Positions 1-9,276 are shown, counted from the first letter of the stretch. The stretch: DNA of 64,000 bases from an uncultured Caryophanales bacterium (GCA_946626535.1 CAMOUK010000001.1:62001-126000), one strand, 5' to 3'. A program made the numbers and translations. The notes: a model not told the origin generated them from the sequence alone.

Positions 1-21
1 CTAATTGTATCATATTAAATT

Positions 22-330
22 TTATTTGTCTATTATTATTTCGATATTTGATATATCGCTAAAATTTATTTTCGTCTTAATTATTTTAATATTTTTTAAT
101 GCCTTATCAATAAATGAAACCATACCAATAATACTATAATATCCATCATTTTTATAATAGGTAATTTTAACCATCATTTTTTCTTTTATAATTTTCATTT
201 TTTCATTAAGCTCAAATATTTGATCTTCTGTTAATTCTTTTCTTCTTTCCTTTACAAATGATGCATTATCTAGCATATCATAATAGCCTTCTAAACTATT
301 AAAAGGTAAAAATTGAATCGCTCTATCCAT
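22..330 (-). CDS. YolD-like protein
   Basis: Small 102-residue protein resembling the YolD-like family. In Bacillota these small proteins are commonly encoded next to UvrX/YqjW-type Y-family polymerases; their molecular role is not established. The sequence begins MDRAIQFLPFNSLEGYYDML and continues with a charged helical stretch (KERRKELTEDQIFELNEKMK) and a short beta-rich C-terminal part, as expected for the family. The ATG is preceded by GGAGG at good spacing, and the gene overlaps the end of the polymerase gene by 8 bp, so the two are translationally coupled. The family call rests on both resemblance and context. It is the last gene before the window edge; bases 1-21 contain nothing I can identify. 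Confidence 0.8.
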   Translation of the reverse strand: MDRAIQFLPFNSLEGYYDMLDNASFVKERRKELTEDQIFELNEKMKIIKEKMMVKITYYKNDGYYSIIGMVSFIDKALKNIKIIKTKINFSDISNIEIIIDK

Positions 331-1576
331 TGTGACCTCCTACTAACTTATTTCTTTTTATTTGATTTGCCCTCTGTTCTAAATTCATTCCCTTCAATAT
401 AGAATTCTTACCATATTTATTCTTTATTTCAATAATAGTTTTAGCTAAATCATTTTCTTTATTTTCCATTTCTTCATTTGTGAATAAATCAATGGTTTTA
501 TATTTTTCTAATTTTAAATCATTAAATGCTATTCCAATTCTTCTAATTGGATAATCTTCATCTATTATAGTTTTATATAAGGCTTTAAAATAAGCTAATA
601 ATTTTTTATATGAATTAGTATATTCTCCTATTTTATAGCTTCCACCACTTGGCTTTCTTACATCCTTTGAATAGCCAATATAGATACTAATATTACCACA
701 AACTAATTTCTTATTAATTAAATTTAAAATATTATTTTCCACCATTTCAATTAAAATAATATAGGCATCATCTGAATTATAATCTTCAAATAATATTTGA
801 GAATTTGAAATTGATTTTGACTGTGGTCTATAGGCTTTTATATCAGATATTTTACAAGGCTCTATACCTTTTGAATGGTCTATTAAATATAAAGCATTCT
901 TACCAAATTCATCATATAGTATACTCTCATCTAATCTAGATAATTGATATAAATTTATTACATTATATTTAAGTAATCTTTTTGCGATACCAGGTCCTAT
1001 ATTCCAAATATCAGTAATAGGTGTATGAAACCATATTTCCTCTTTAAATTTATCAACATCTAAAAAGTCTATACCATCAATATTTTTTTTAGCCAATATA
1101 TCAAGAGCTACCTTAGCTAAAAATAAATTAGTTCCAATTCCTGCCTTAGCTGATATTTTAGTTTCCTTAAAAACATCATCAATAACCATTTTAGCAAGCT
1201 CATAATAATTTAATTTATACAGTTTCAAATATGATGTTAAGTCGATAAAGCATTCATCTATTGAATAAGGATATATATCTTCTTTAGCAAAATATTTTAA
1301 ATATATTTTATAAATATCACATGAATATTTCATATAATCCTTCATCTTAGGAAGAGCAACTATATAATCAATATCTTCTGGAATATCAAATAGCCTACAT
1401 CTATTTTTAACACCTAATTGTTTTAATCTAGGGCTTATAGCTAAGCATAGTGCTCCTTTTCCTCTTGACGGATCTGCCACAACTAAATTAGTTTTAAAAG
1501 GATCTAAACTTCTTTTTACACATTCAACACTAGCATAAAAAGTTTTTAAATCTATACACATATAAATTCTATCCAT
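323..1576 (-). CDS. Y-family DNA polymerase (UmuC/UvrX type)
   Basis: Translesion DNA polymerase of the DinB/UmuC superfamily, expected to copy past damaged bases. The N-terminal metal-binding motif is visible as CIDLKTFYASVECV, and the second acidic motif as YSIDECFIDLT about 100 residues later. The fingers segment includes LAISPRLKQLGVKNRCRLFD, characteristic of the Bacillus UvrX/YqjW group rather than DinB itself. The helix-hairpin-helix-like stretch IWNIGPGIAKRLLKYNV follows, and then the little-finger region. A GTG start at 1588 is possible, but the ATG at 1576 has GGTGG eight bases upstream and starts MDRIYMCIDL, giving 417 residues. It forms an operon with the YolD-like gene. No convincing LexA box was found upstream, so SOS control cannot be claimed from this window. 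Confidence 0.9.
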   Translation of the reverse strand: MDRIYMCIDLKTFYASVECVKRSLDPFKTNLVVADPSRGKGALCLAISPRLKQLGVKNRCRLFDIPEDIDYIVALPKMKDYMKYSCDIYKIYLKYFAKEDIYPYSIDECFIDLTSYLKLYKLNYYELAKMVIDDVFKETKISAKAGIGTNLFLAKVALDILAKKNIDGIDFLDVDKFKEEIWFHTPITDIWNIGPGIAKRLLKYNVINLYQLSRLDESILYDEFGKNALYLIDHSKGIEPCKISDIKAYRPQSKSISNSQILFEDYNSDDAYIILIEMVENNILNLINKKLVCGNISIYIGYSKDVRKPSGGSYKIGEYTNSYKKLLAYFKALYKTIIDEDYPIRRIGIAFNDLKLEKYKTIDLFTNEEMENKENDLAKTIIEIKNKYGKNSILKGMNLEQRANQIKRNKLVGGHNG

Positions 1577-1658
1577 ATCTATCACCACCTATAATTTATA
1601 TGTTTACTATACTAATTTTATGTCTAGTTTAAATTTTCAATTATTTTCATAAAAAAAT

Positions 1659-1683
1659 AAAAAGCATTTTTTCAATGCTTTTT
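1659..1683 (-). terminator. Intrinsic terminator of the rluB-degV operon
   Basis: A 10-bp inverted repeat (AAAAAGCATT / AATGCTTTTT, 5-nt loop) lies at the end of degV and is followed on the minus strand by a long run of T with one A. It separates the housekeeping operon from the downstream polymerase gene. Confidence 0.85.
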
Positions 1684-2587
1684 ACTTAATTTCATCTTTA
1701 CTTTTTTGACAAATATAGAATATTGCAGATGCACCTGGACCTACATGAGCTCCAACAACTGGTGATATCTGAGTTACTGAAGATTCACCAATTAAATCCT
1801 TCATATATTCTTGAAATGATAATACATTTTCTTTTTGAGATGAATAGCCAAAATCAATTGGATAATTTAAGTCGATTGGGAATTTTTCACTAATGATGTC
1901 TCTTGTTTTTTGGAATGCTTGTTTTAGGCCTCTAACCTTTTCAATTGGAGTTAGTTTACCTTCATCATTTAACCAAATAATGGGCTTCAAATGTAATAAA
2001 TTGCCAACAACCGCATTTACTCTAGATAATCTTCCACCCTTATATAGATATTCTAATGTATCAGGAACTGCAAAGAATTCTATATGATTAATTAAATAAT
2101 TCATTTCATTTACAAAATCATCTTTTGTTTCATATGCCTTATTTAATAAACATAAAATAATTAATCTTACAGCACCTAAGGCTGTCTTAGAATTAAATAC
2201 TAAAACATCATCAGGATTATCTAGCATATCTTTAGCTAAAATAGCTGATTGATATGTTCCACTTAATACTTGAGCAATAGGTAAAACTACAGGTGTTTTA
2301 CCTTCGGCTAGAATTTCATCATAAGTATCCTTAAAATCAAGAGGCTTTACTAAGGTTGATTTAGGAAAATCAGAATCTCTTTTTATTCTTAAATTAGCTA
2401 AAAAGCCTTTTTTTTCTTCTTCACCAAATAATAAATTATAGAATTCATCAGTTGAAATATCTATTCCATCTTTATATTCTTTTTCTTTATAAATTAGAGT
2501 TAAAGGTAAGACCTTGACGCCTAATTTTTTTGCTTCTTCTTGAGTTATACCTGAAGAAGAATCTGTTATTATTTTATATTCAAACAT
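1682..2587 (-). CDS. DegV family fatty-acid-binding protein
   Basis: DegV-family protein of 301 residues. Members bind a fatty acid in a deep cleft, and those called FakB present it to the fatty-acid kinase FakA for incorporation into phospholipid. Visible family features are the N-terminal YKIITDSSSGI, the segment VLPIAQVLSGTYQSA near the middle, and LEYLYKGGRLSRVNAVVGNL followed by LKPIIWLNDEGKL. An upstream start at 2611 would overlap gpsA; the ATG at 2587 is preferred because AGGGG lies seven bases upstream. It is the last gene of the rluB-cmk-rpsA-der-gpsA run. Next to gpsA, a glycerol-phosphate enzyme, a lipid role is reasonable. No fakA is visible in the window, so kinase partnership is inference. 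Confidence 0.88.
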   Translation of the reverse strand: MFEYKIITDSSSGITQEEAKKLGVKVLPLTLIYKEKEYKDGIDISTDEFYNLLFGEEEKKGFLANLRIKRDSDFPKSTLVKPLDFKDTYDEILAEGKTPVVLPIAQVLSGTYQSAILAKDMLDNPDDVLVFNSKTALGAVRLIILCLLNKAYETKDDFVNEMNYLINHIEFFAVPDTLEYLYKGGRLSRVNAVVGNLLHLKPIIWLNDEGKLTPIEKVRGLKQAFQKTRDIISEKFPIDLNYPIDFGYSSQKENVLSFQEYMKDLIGESSVTQISPVVGAHVGPGASAIFYICQKSKDEIK

Positions 2588-2604
2588 ATAAATTCCCCTA
2601 AAAA

Positions 2605-3606
2605 CTACCAAAATTTCTCAGTCTTTAAATCTCTAGAAAGTAATTTTTTTAATCCTTCTTTTGCATCTAATCTGCCACAAACAATTTCATTTGCGACATT
2701 TATAATTGGTAAATCTAAATTATATTTTTTACCAATTTCATAACCGGCTTTAATTGCTCTTACACCCTCAACTGATTGAGTAACAGCCCCTATTGCATCT
2801 TCTATATTCATTCCGCTTGCAATATTTAAGCCACAATTAAAATTTCTAGAATTAGTTGATGAAGCAGTAACTATTAAATCACCAATTCCAGATAGGCCGT
2901 AAGCTGTTTCCATTTTACCACCTAGGGCCTTAACAATAGAAATAATTTCTTTTATTCCTCTTGTAATAAGAAAAGCTCTAGCATTTTCACCAAGCCCCAT
3001 ACCAGTTGCTACACCTGATACTACCGCAATGGCATTTTTCATTGATCCTGCAGTTTCAACACCAATAACATCATCAGATGTATATACTCTCAAATATGAT
3101 TCATTAGAGAATAATTCTTGAACAAGCTTAGCCTTTTTTTCATCATATGAGGCTGATACTAATGATGTTAATTTTCTTAATATAACCTCTTCAGCATGGC
3201 TTGGGCCAGATAGTACAACATAGCCATCAAGTAAATTCTTATCAATTACTTCATCTACTATTTGACTTACTCTATATGATGTATCAGGTTCGATACCCTT
3301 ACTAACATTTACGATTAATTTCTTTTCCTTAATATTTTTATTCATGCTTTCTAAGACACTTCTTGTAGCCTTTGTAGGAACACATAAAACTAAAATATTT
3401 GAATAGTCTAAAGCTTCATCTAATTTTGAAGTTGCTAAAATGTTTGAAGGAATAATTAAATCAAAAAATGGATGAAGATGCTCTTCATTTATTTTTTTTA
3501 TAAAAGCTTCATTTATATCATAAATTAAAACTTCATTACCATTATCTGATAAGACTTGAGCTAGGGTTGTTCCCCAAGAGCCACCACCAATAATTGATAT
3601 CTTCAT
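2605..3606 (-). CDS. gpsA: Glycerol-3-phosphate dehydrogenase [NAD(P)+]
   Basis: Cytosolic enzyme reducing dihydroxyacetone phosphate to sn-glycerol 3-phosphate, the backbone precursor of phospholipids. The 333-residue length is standard. The dinucleotide-binding loop is at the extreme N terminus (SIIGGGSWGTTLAQVLSDNG). The segment VLSGPSHAEEV and the catalytic region GVETAGSMKNAIAVVSGV, with the conserved lysine, are present, as is the C-terminal ITRGIKEI and GLSGIGDLIVT. It starts two bases after the der stop codon, so it is co-transcribed and probably translationally coupled. The cmk-rpsA-der-gpsA order is a recognised arrangement in Bacillota. Confidence 0.96.
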   Translation of the reverse strand: MKISIIGGGSWGTTLAQVLSDNGNEVLIYDINEAFIKKINEEHLHPFFDLIIPSNILATSKLDEALDYSNILVLCVPTKATRSVLESMNKNIKEKKLIVNVSKGIEPDTSYRVSQIVDEVIDKNLLDGYVVLSGPSHAEEVILRKLTSLVSASYDEKKAKLVQELFSNESYLRVYTSDDVIGVETAGSMKNAIAVVSGVATGMGLGENARAFLITRGIKEIISIVKALGGKMETAYGLSGIGDLIVTASSTNSRNFNCGLNIASGMNIEDAIGAVTQSVEGVRAIKAGYEIGKKYNLDLPIINVANEIVCGRLDAKEGLKKLLSRDLKTEKFW

Positions 3607-3608
3607 GA

Positions 3609-4913
3609 TTAATCCCTCTTTCTAAACTCTAGCTTTATAGGAGTAGCAAAGAAATCAAAATTCTTTCTAATTTGATTTTCTAAGTATCTATAATAAGAGA
3701 AATGTAAAAATTTAGGATTATTTACAAAGAATGCAAATGTTGGAGGCTCAATACCTACTTGAGATACATAATAAATTGAAATCTTACCACCATTAAATTC
3801 AGATGGTGGAAACATTAGCATAGCATCTGAAATAACATCATTAATTGTTGATGTATTAATTCTCTTATGATATGCCTCATGTGCTCTATTAATTTCAGGG
3901 AATAATGTTTGAACTCTCTTATTTTCCTTTGCTGATAAGAAAACTATTGGAGCATAATCTAAATATTTAAATTTAGCTCTAATATCTTCTTCCCACTTCT
4001 TCATTGTCTTAGAATCTTTATCTACTAAATCCCATTTATTAACAACAATGATACAAGCTCTATTATATTCTTCTAAATATTGGCCTACATGCATATCCTG
4101 ATCAATTATACCAGTTGATGCATCTAATACTAAAAGAACAACATCGCTTCTAATAATAGCATCAATACTTCTAATTACAGAATATTTATCTACATTTTCA
4201 TAAACCTTACCACGCTTTTTTAAGCCGGCAGTATCTATTACAACATATTCTCTACCATTAGATTTAAATCTAGTATCAATTGTATCTCTTGTTGTACCTG
4301 CAACATCAGATACTATAACTCTATTATCATTTAAAATAGCGTTAACTAATGATGATTTACCTACATTTGGTCTACCTATTAAACTAAATTTAATAGCAGT
4401 ATCATCAAATTTTTGATCTGATTCTTTTATATTTTCTAATACTTTATCAAGTAAATTACCTACACCGATACCATGTGAGCTTGATACAGCAATTGGATCA
4501 CCAAAGCCTAAAGCATAAAAATCATAAATATTATCCTTAAATGCTTGGTCATCTACCTTATTTACAGCAAGTAAAACAGGCTTATTTGTCTTATATAAAA
4601 GCTTTGAAATATAAATGTCATCATCTGTAACACCACTTCTAGAATCGCAGACGAAAATAATTACATCTGCCTCATCCATAGCAATTTCTGCCTGCATCTT
4701 TATTTCAGTTAAAAAAGGAGCATTAGATAATTCAATGCCCCCAGTATCAATCACAAAAAATTCTTTGTTAAGCCATGAGCCCTTAGCATAAATTCTATCT
4801 CTAGTTACGCCAGGCTGATCATCAGTTATAGATAATCTTTGACCAATTATACGATTAAATAGGGTTGATTTGCCTACATTTGGTCTTCCTACTATCGCTA
4901 TTTTAGCCAACAT
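3609..4913 (-). CDS. der: Ribosome biogenesis GTPase Der (EngA)
   Basis: Essential GTPase with two tandem G domains that assists maturation of the 50S ribosomal subunit. Both P-loops are visible: IAIVGRPNVGKSTLFNRI at the start and SLIGRPNVGKSSLVNAI near residue 180. The G3 motifs (VIDTGGI and VIDTAGLKKRGK) and G4 motifs (NKVDD and NKWDL) are also there. The C-terminal KH-like domain ends with the family-typical FVNNPKFLHFSYYRYLENQIRKNF and PIKLEFR. A TTG start at 4928 is possible, but the ATG at 4913 has GGTGGTG just upstream and starts exactly at MLAKIAIVGRPNVG, giving 434 residues. It lies between rpsA and gpsA in one operon. Confidence 0.96.
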   Translation of the reverse strand: MLAKIAIVGRPNVGKSTLFNRIIGQRLSITDDQPGVTRDRIYAKGSWLNKEFFVIDTGGIELSNAPFLTEIKMQAEIAMDEADVIIFVCDSRSGVTDDDIYISKLLYKTNKPVLLAVNKVDDQAFKDNIYDFYALGFGDPIAVSSSHGIGVGNLLDKVLENIKESDQKFDDTAIKFSLIGRPNVGKSSLVNAILNDNRVIVSDVAGTTRDTIDTRFKSNGREYVVIDTAGLKKRGKVYENVDKYSVIRSIDAIIRSDVVLLVLDASTGIIDQDMHVGQYLEEYNRACIIVVNKWDLVDKDSKTMKKWEEDIRAKFKYLDYAPIVFLSAKENKRVQTLFPEINRAHEAYHKRINTSTINDVISDAMLMFPPSEFNGGKISIYYVSQVGIEPPTFAFFVNNPKFLHFSYYRYLENQIRKNFDFFATPIKLEFRKRD

Positions 4914-4933
4914 ATTATTCACCACCAAATTTT

Positions 4934-6289
4934 TTATTTTAAAACATCTTTAAAAACATCACCTAGTGTTGTTTTAACATCCTCTTGGTTATTTAGATAT
5001 TCTTCAAATTCTTTTCTAGCTTCAGCATCTAAATGCTTTCTAATAGAAAGTTTTAGTTTCCATTCCTTAGGATTGATTTCAGTAATAACAGCCTTAGCTT
5101 CATCACCTTCAGCAAAATAATTAGTAATAGAATCATTCTTCTTTTCTACTAAAGCCTCTGATGCTGGAATAAAGCCATCAACACCTAGTGCTGATACTGT
5201 TAATCCATTATCAGCAACAGCTGTAACCTTAACATCTACTAAGTCACCTAATTTAGCATTAACCTTTTCCCAAGGGTTATCCATTAATGCCTTTCTAGAT
5301 AATGATAATTTTTCCTTTTGGTTATCAATCTTAATGATAGCTACTTCTAATTCATCACCAATTTTTACACAATTAGATAAATTATCATTTGGATTATGAG
5401 AATATTCGCTCTTATGTAATAAGCCCTTAACATCCTCAGCTAATTCTAAAATAAGACCATATCCAAGCTTTTCAACGACCTTACCTGTAACCTTATCAGA
5501 AACCTTATGTTCTTCTGTATAAAGCTCAAATGGAGTCTTTAATAAAGCCTTTCTAGAGAATTCAATCTTATCATTTTCTTTCTTAATTACTTTTACTTCT
5601 AATTCATCATCAACCTTTAATTCAGTTGTGATATCTACAAATTTATGAGAAACTTGACTAGCACGAAGTAAACCAAAAACATTACCATTCTTTAAAATAG
5701 CACCGAACTTCTCAACCTTAACTACAGTAGCCTTAATTACATCACCTACTGAAATTAGGTCTAATTGTTTTTGTTTTTCTTCCTTATATTCTTCATCTAA
5801 AATTGCCTTTCTTGAAACAACAGCACGCTTCTTTGCTTCTTCAACCTCAACAATTTTAACCTTTAGCTTATCGCCAACCTTAACATCCTTACCAGCTAGA
5901 GCAACAGGTAAGAATAATTGATTAGCCTTATATTCTGTTAAATAGCCTTTGTTAACTTCTTTTTTAACAACGACGTTGATAGCATCGCCAGCTTCATTTG
6001 CATTAACAACTTCCTTAAATGCTTCATCAACTAATTGATTTAATCTAGAAACATAAATATGTTCCTCATTAATCTTAGTTACTTGACATTTAATTTCATC
6101 ATTAACCTTTACTAAGCCTTTAAATGTAGTAACATTCTTGTCCTTTGTATAGTGATCTAGATGCATAACAGCTTCTGTAAAGCTCTTTACATCAAGATAG
6201 ATTGTCTTGTCCTCTACTTGAACAACGACACCTGTTACTTTATCACCTACGGCTAAGTCCTTAGGCATATCAAACTCAAAATTTTCCAT
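4934..6289 (-). CDS. rpsA: S1 RNA-binding domain protein, ribosomal protein S1 homologue
   Basis: S1-like RNA-binding protein of 451 residues. Five S1-type beta-barrel modules can be picked out by their repeating start pattern: VGDKVTGVVVQVEDKTIYLD, AINVVVKKEVNKGYLTEY, VGDVIKATVVKVEKFGAIL, VSDKVTGKVVEKLGYGLIL and LGDLVDVKVTAVADNGLTV. The third and fourth contain the most typical S1 motifs. Low-GC Bacillota often have a short four- to five-module S1 that differs in domain number and ribosome dependence from the six-module E. coli S1, so the exact role in translation initiation is uncertain. Its first 14 bases overlap the end of cmk, a strong sign of coupling in the cmk-rpsA pair. Confidence 0.9.
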   Translation of the reverse strand: MENFEFDMPKDLAVGDKVTGVVVQVEDKTIYLDVKSFTEAVMHLDHYTKDKNVTTFKGLVKVNDEIKCQVTKINEEHIYVSRLNQLVDEAFKEVVNANEAGDAINVVVKKEVNKGYLTEYKANQLFLPVALAGKDVKVGDKLKVKIVEVEEAKKRAVVSRKAILDEEYKEEKQKQLDLISVGDVIKATVVKVEKFGAILKNGNVFGLLRASQVSHKFVDITTELKVDDELEVKVIKKENDKIEFSRKALLKTPFELYTEEHKVSDKVTGKVVEKLGYGLILELAEDVKGLLHKSEYSHNPNDNLSNCVKIGDELEVAIIKIDNQKEKLSLSRKALMDNPWEKVNAKLGDLVDVKVTAVADNGLTVSALGVDGFIPASEALVEKKNDSITNYFAEGDEAKAVITEINPKEWKLKLSIRKHLDAEARKEFEEYLNNQEDVKTTLGDVFKDVLK

Positions 6290-6947
6290 TCTCTTCTAAC
6301 CTTCCATTTATCAAATTAATTATATTTTGAACTACCTCATCGATACTCATATTTGTAGTATCAATTTCGATAGCATCATCGGCTTTCTTTAAAGGAGCTA
6401 TCGCTCTAGTTGAATCCTTGAAATCTCTTTGTTTTATCTCTTCTAAGATTTCATCATAATTTGAATTAATACCCATTAAAGCATTTTCTTTACATCTTCT
6501 TTTTGCACGCTCTTCACAGGTAGCTGTTAAATAAATTTTTAAATCAGCATTTGGCATAACTACTGTTCCAATATCTCTTCCATCCATCAAGACCTTACCG
6601 CGTTTAGCACTTTGTCTTTGATAATGAACCATCTTATCTCTTACTCTTTTAAGCTTAGATGGAATTGAAACGTTGTTAGTTACAGCCTCGCTTCTTATTA
6701 ATCTTGAAACATCCTCATCGTTAATATAGGTTTTATCCTTACAATTTTCGATAGATATTTCATCTAAAAAATCATATTCATTTTCATTTTCTAAATTGAT
6801 GTTACGTCTTAAAGCCTCTAGCGTTACAGCTCTATACATCGCTCCAGTATCTAGGTGTGTAAAGCCAATTTTTTCGCATACGAGCTTTGAAATTGACGAT
6901 TTACCAGACCCGGCTGGACCATCAATTGCTACAACGAAATTTTTCAT
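6276..6947 (-). CDS. cmk: Cytidylate kinase
   Basis: Phosphorylates CMP and dCMP to the diphosphates using ATP, in pyrimidine salvage and RNA-turnover recycling. The P-loop VAIDGPAGSGKSSISKLV is at the N terminus and is followed by LDTGAMYRAVTLEA, the substrate-binding signature. MDGRDIGTVVMPNADLKIYL and AKRRC are the other family motifs. The 223-residue length is normal. The neighbours are the expected ones, with rpsA overlapping its end. A likely internal promoter of its own lies across the rluB stop codon. Confidence 0.96.
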   Translation of the reverse strand: MKNFVVAIDGPAGSGKSSISKLVCEKIGFTHLDTGAMYRAVTLEALRRNINLENENEYDFLDEISIENCKDKTYINDEDVSRLIRSEAVTNNVSIPSKLKRVRDKMVHYQRQSAKRGKVLMDGRDIGTVVMPNADLKIYLTATCEERAKRRCKENALMGINSNYDEILEEIKQRDFKDSTRAIAPLKKADDAIEIDTTNMSIDEVVQNIINLINGRLEENGKF

Positions 6948-6973
6948 AAATTAAACCCCAATATACTTTAACT

Positions 6974-7002
6974 ATTTTACCATAGTTTTATGAATTTTAC
7001 AA
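6974..7002 (-). promoter_or_regulatory. Putative internal promoter for cmk-rpsA-der-gpsA-degV
   Basis: On the minus strand TTGTAA and TAAAAT are separated by 17 bases, and the -10 carries the TGG extension (TGGTAAAAT). The predicted start is about 20 bases before the cmk ATG and overlaps the rluB stop. It would allow cmk and rpsA to be expressed independently of rluB. Confidence 0.5.
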
Positions 7003-7725
7003 ACTATATAGCACTTTTATTTCATGTGGTTTTAGATGTCTATATTCTCCTACTGAAAGACCATCAAGTGTGATTCCACCAAAAGAAATTCTCTTTAATT
7101 TCTTAACCTCAAAGCCTACAGCTTCACACATTTTTCTAACTTCTCTATTTCTTCCTTCAGTAATAGTTATTTCAAGTAGGCTTGAATTAGATTGCTTATC
7201 AAGGCTTAACACCTCAATTTGGGCCCTTTTAGTTGTTACACCATCTATTTCTACGCCCTTGATTAATCTTGTTACTGCACCTTGAGTTATAATACCATCA
7301 ACTCTAACCTGATAAGTCTTTTTAATTTCATTTGCTGATTTAGTTAGCTTATTTGTAAGCTCACCATCATTAGTCAAAATTAAAACACCTGATGTATCAT
7401 AATCAAGTCTTCCAACTGGAAATATTCTATTTTCTTTATCCTCTTTAGCAATTAAGTCCATAACAATACGTCTATTTTTATCATCTGATACTGTTGTTAC
7501 ATAGCCAGTTGGCTTATATAGCACAAAATAAACGAGTTCTTGCTTGTTAATTGGCTTATCATCAACTAAAATAATGTCCTTTTTAGATACCTTATAGCCT
7601 AATTCATCTACGATAACACCATTAACCTTAACTCTTTTTTCAAGGATAATTTCTTCACATTTTCTTCTAGAGGCTACACCGCAAGCGGCCATAACCTTTT
7701 GTAATCTTTCTAATGTATTATTCAT
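6997..7725 (-). CDS. rluB: 23S rRNA pseudouridine synthase, RluB/RsuA family
   Basis: Isomerises a uridine in rRNA to pseudouridine. The 242-residue protein has an N-terminal S4 RNA-binding domain (LQKVMAACGVASRRKCEEII and VKVNGVIVDELGYKV) and then the catalytic domain with FPVGRLDYDTSGVLILTNDG, the catalytic aspartate being about D108. ITEGRNREVRKMCEAVGFEV and LKRISFGGITLDGLSVGEYR complete the family signature. In Bacillota this cluster position is usually occupied by RluB, but an RsuA-like specificity cannot be excluded from sequence alone. It is the first gene of the operon, with GGTGG upstream of the ATG and a near-consensus promoter 20-45 bases away. Confidence 0.88.
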   Translation of the reverse strand: MNNTLERLQKVMAACGVASRRKCEEIILEKRVKVNGVIVDELGYKVSKKDIILVDDKPINKQELVYFVLYKPTGYVTTVSDDKNRRIVMDLIAKEDKENRIFPVGRLDYDTSGVLILTNDGELTNKLTKSANEIKKTYQVRVDGIITQGAVTRLIKGVEIDGVTTKRAQIEVLSLDKQSNSSLLEITITEGRNREVRKMCEAVGFEVKKLKRISFGGITLDGLSVGEYRHLKPHEIKVLYSL

Positions 7726-7743
7726 CTATTTTCCACCAAAAGA

Positions 7744-7772
7744 ATTATACTAGAATTGTCTTTAAATATCAA
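7744..7772 (-). promoter_or_regulatory. Promoter of the rluB-cmk-rpsA-der-gpsA-degV operon
   Basis: TTGATA, a 17-base spacer and a perfect TATAAT on the minus strand. The predicted start is about 12 bases upstream of the rluB ATG. It diverges from the aminopeptidase promoter in the same 127-bp intergenic region. Confidence 0.75.
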
Positions 7773-7795
7773 CAAATTTATAGCTATAATATAAG

Positions 7796-7824
7796 TAGAA
7801 AAAACATTTACATTTTGGTATAAT
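7796..7824 (+). promoter_or_regulatory. Promoter of the M18 aminopeptidase gene
   Basis: An extended -10 element TGGTATAAT ends at 7824. A weak -35 (TAGAAA) lies 17 bases upstream. The AAAGGGAGG ribosome binding site follows at 7837-7843, ten bases before the ATG. Confidence 0.65.
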
Positions 7825-7852
7825 AAGTGCGTATAAAGGGAGGATAATAAAA

Positions 7853-9229
7853 ATGTATTCAAAAAACGCATGGAAAAAATATGAAAAAGATTCTAAAGAA
7901 TTATTCAAGTTCAATGATGAATATATGGAATTCTTATCTAATTCAAAAACTGAAAGATTATTTGTAGATAATTCTGTTGCCTTAGCTAAAAAATATGGCT
8001 TTAAGGATATTAAGGAATTTACAAAATTAAATCCTGGTGATAAGGTTTACGCTACAAATAGAGGTAAGAATATCGCAACATTTATTATTGGTGATGAGCC
8101 AATTGAAAAAGGTATCAATATTTTAGGTGCACACATTGATTCACCAAGATTAGATTTAAAACAAAATCCACTTTATGAATCAACTAACCTAGCTTATTTA
8201 GATACTCACTACTATGGTGGTATCGTTAAATATCAATGGGTTGCAAGACCTCTTGCTTTAATTGGTGTTGTTTATAAGAAAAATGGTGAAAAGATTACAG
8301 TTAATATCGGTGATAATGAAAATGATCCAGTATTCTGTATTTCAGATTTATTACCACATCTTGCAGCTGAAAAGAATTCTAAGCCTGGTAATAAGGTTAT
8401 AGAAGGTGAAGCTCTAGATTTAATTTGTGGTTCTCTATTCTTTAATGATGAAGAAAAGAAAGCTGTTAAGGCAAACGTATTAAAGCTATTATTAGAATTC
8501 TACAATATTGAAGAGGAAGATTTCGTATCTGCTGAAATAGAGGTTGTTCCAGCTGGTAAGGCTCGTGATTTAGGATTCGATAGATCAATGGTATTAGGCT
8601 ATGGTCATGACGATAAGGTTTGTGCTTATACTTCTTTAAGAGCTCAATTAGATTTAGGTAAAGCTAGATATACTACTTGTGCTTTCTTATGTGATAAGGA
8701 AGAGGTTGGTTCTATCGGTGCAACAGGTGCTCAATCTAAGTGGTTTGAAAATGTATTAGCTGAATTAATTAATTTAACTTCTGATTATTCAGAATTAAAA
8801 TTAAAAAGAGCATTATCAAAATCAAGAATGTTATCATCTGATGTATCTGCAGGTCTAGATCCATCATATAAGGGTGTATTTGAAGATAATAACGCTGCTT
8901 ACTTAGGTAGAGGTATCGTATTTAATAAATATACTGGTGCTAGAGGAAAATCAGGCTGTAATGATGCTGATCCTAAATTTATCGCTCAAATTAGAAAGAT
9001 TATGGATGATAATAACGTTTATTTTCAAACAGCTGAATTAGGTAAGGTTGATGTTGGTGGAGGCGGAACAATCGCTTATATCTTAGGTAATAAGGATATG
9101 TATGTTATCGATGCTGGTATATCTGTTCTATCAATGCACGCTCCATTTGAAATTGTTTCTAAAGTAGATGTATATGAAGCTTACCTAGCTTATATTGCAT
9201 TCTTAAAGAACGCTTGTGAAGTTGAATAA
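7853..9229 (+). CDS. M18 family aminopeptidase
   Basis: Zinc aminopeptidase of the M18 (aspartyl aminopeptidase) family, 458 residues, expected in the cytosol and removing N-terminal, often acidic, residues from peptides. The metal and active-site segments are visible: ILGAHIDSPRLDLK, the LDTHYYGGIVKYQWV strip, ARDLGFDRSMVLGYGHDDKV, CDKEEVGSIGATGAQS and the closing SVLSMHAPFEIVSKVDVYEA. It is the only plus-strand gene in the window, with its own promoter and a terminator right after the stop. A peptide-finishing enzyme fits an organism that imports oligopeptides through the Opp system encoded at 12.8-20 kb, but no shared regulation is visible. Confidence 0.93.
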   Translation: MYSKNAWKKYEKDSKELFKFNDEYMEFLSNSKTERLFVDNSVALAKKYGFKDIKEFTKLNPGDKVYATNRGKNIATFIIGDEPIEKGINILGAHIDSPRLDLKQNPLYESTNLAYLDTHYYGGIVKYQWVARPLALIGVVYKKNGEKITVNIGDNENDPVFCISDLLPHLAAEKNSKPGNKVIEGEALDLICGSLFFNDEEKKAVKANVLKLLLEFYNIEEEDFVSAEIEVVPAGKARDLGFDRSMVLGYGHDDKVCAYTSLRAQLDLGKARYTTCAFLCDKEEVGSIGATGAQSKWFENVLAELINLTSDYSELKLKRALSKSRMLSSDVSAGLDPSYKGVFEDNNAAYLGRGIVFNKYTGARGKSGCNDADPKFIAQIRKIMDDNNVYFQTAELGKVDVGGGGTIAYILGNKDMYVIDAGISVLSMHAPFEIVSKVDVYEAYLAYIAFLKNACEVE

Positions 9230-9233
9230 TTTA

Positions 9234-9259
9234 AAAAGGTTGTCACACGACAACCTTTT
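9234..9259. terminator. Bidirectional terminator between aminopeptidase and XRE genes
   Basis: An 11-bp perfect stem (AAAAGGTTGTC / GACAACCTTTT) with a 4-base loop starts five bases after the aminopeptidase stop. T-rich sequence follows in both directions, so it can end the convergent XRE transcript too. Confidence 0.88.
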
Positions 9260-9276
9260 ATTTTTCGTTATATTTT

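Noticed and set aside
1577..1650. LexA/SOS box before the polymerase-YolD pair
   Set aside because: I looked for the Bacillota-type GAAC-N4-GTTC pattern and did not find it; only weak promoter-like hexamers are present.
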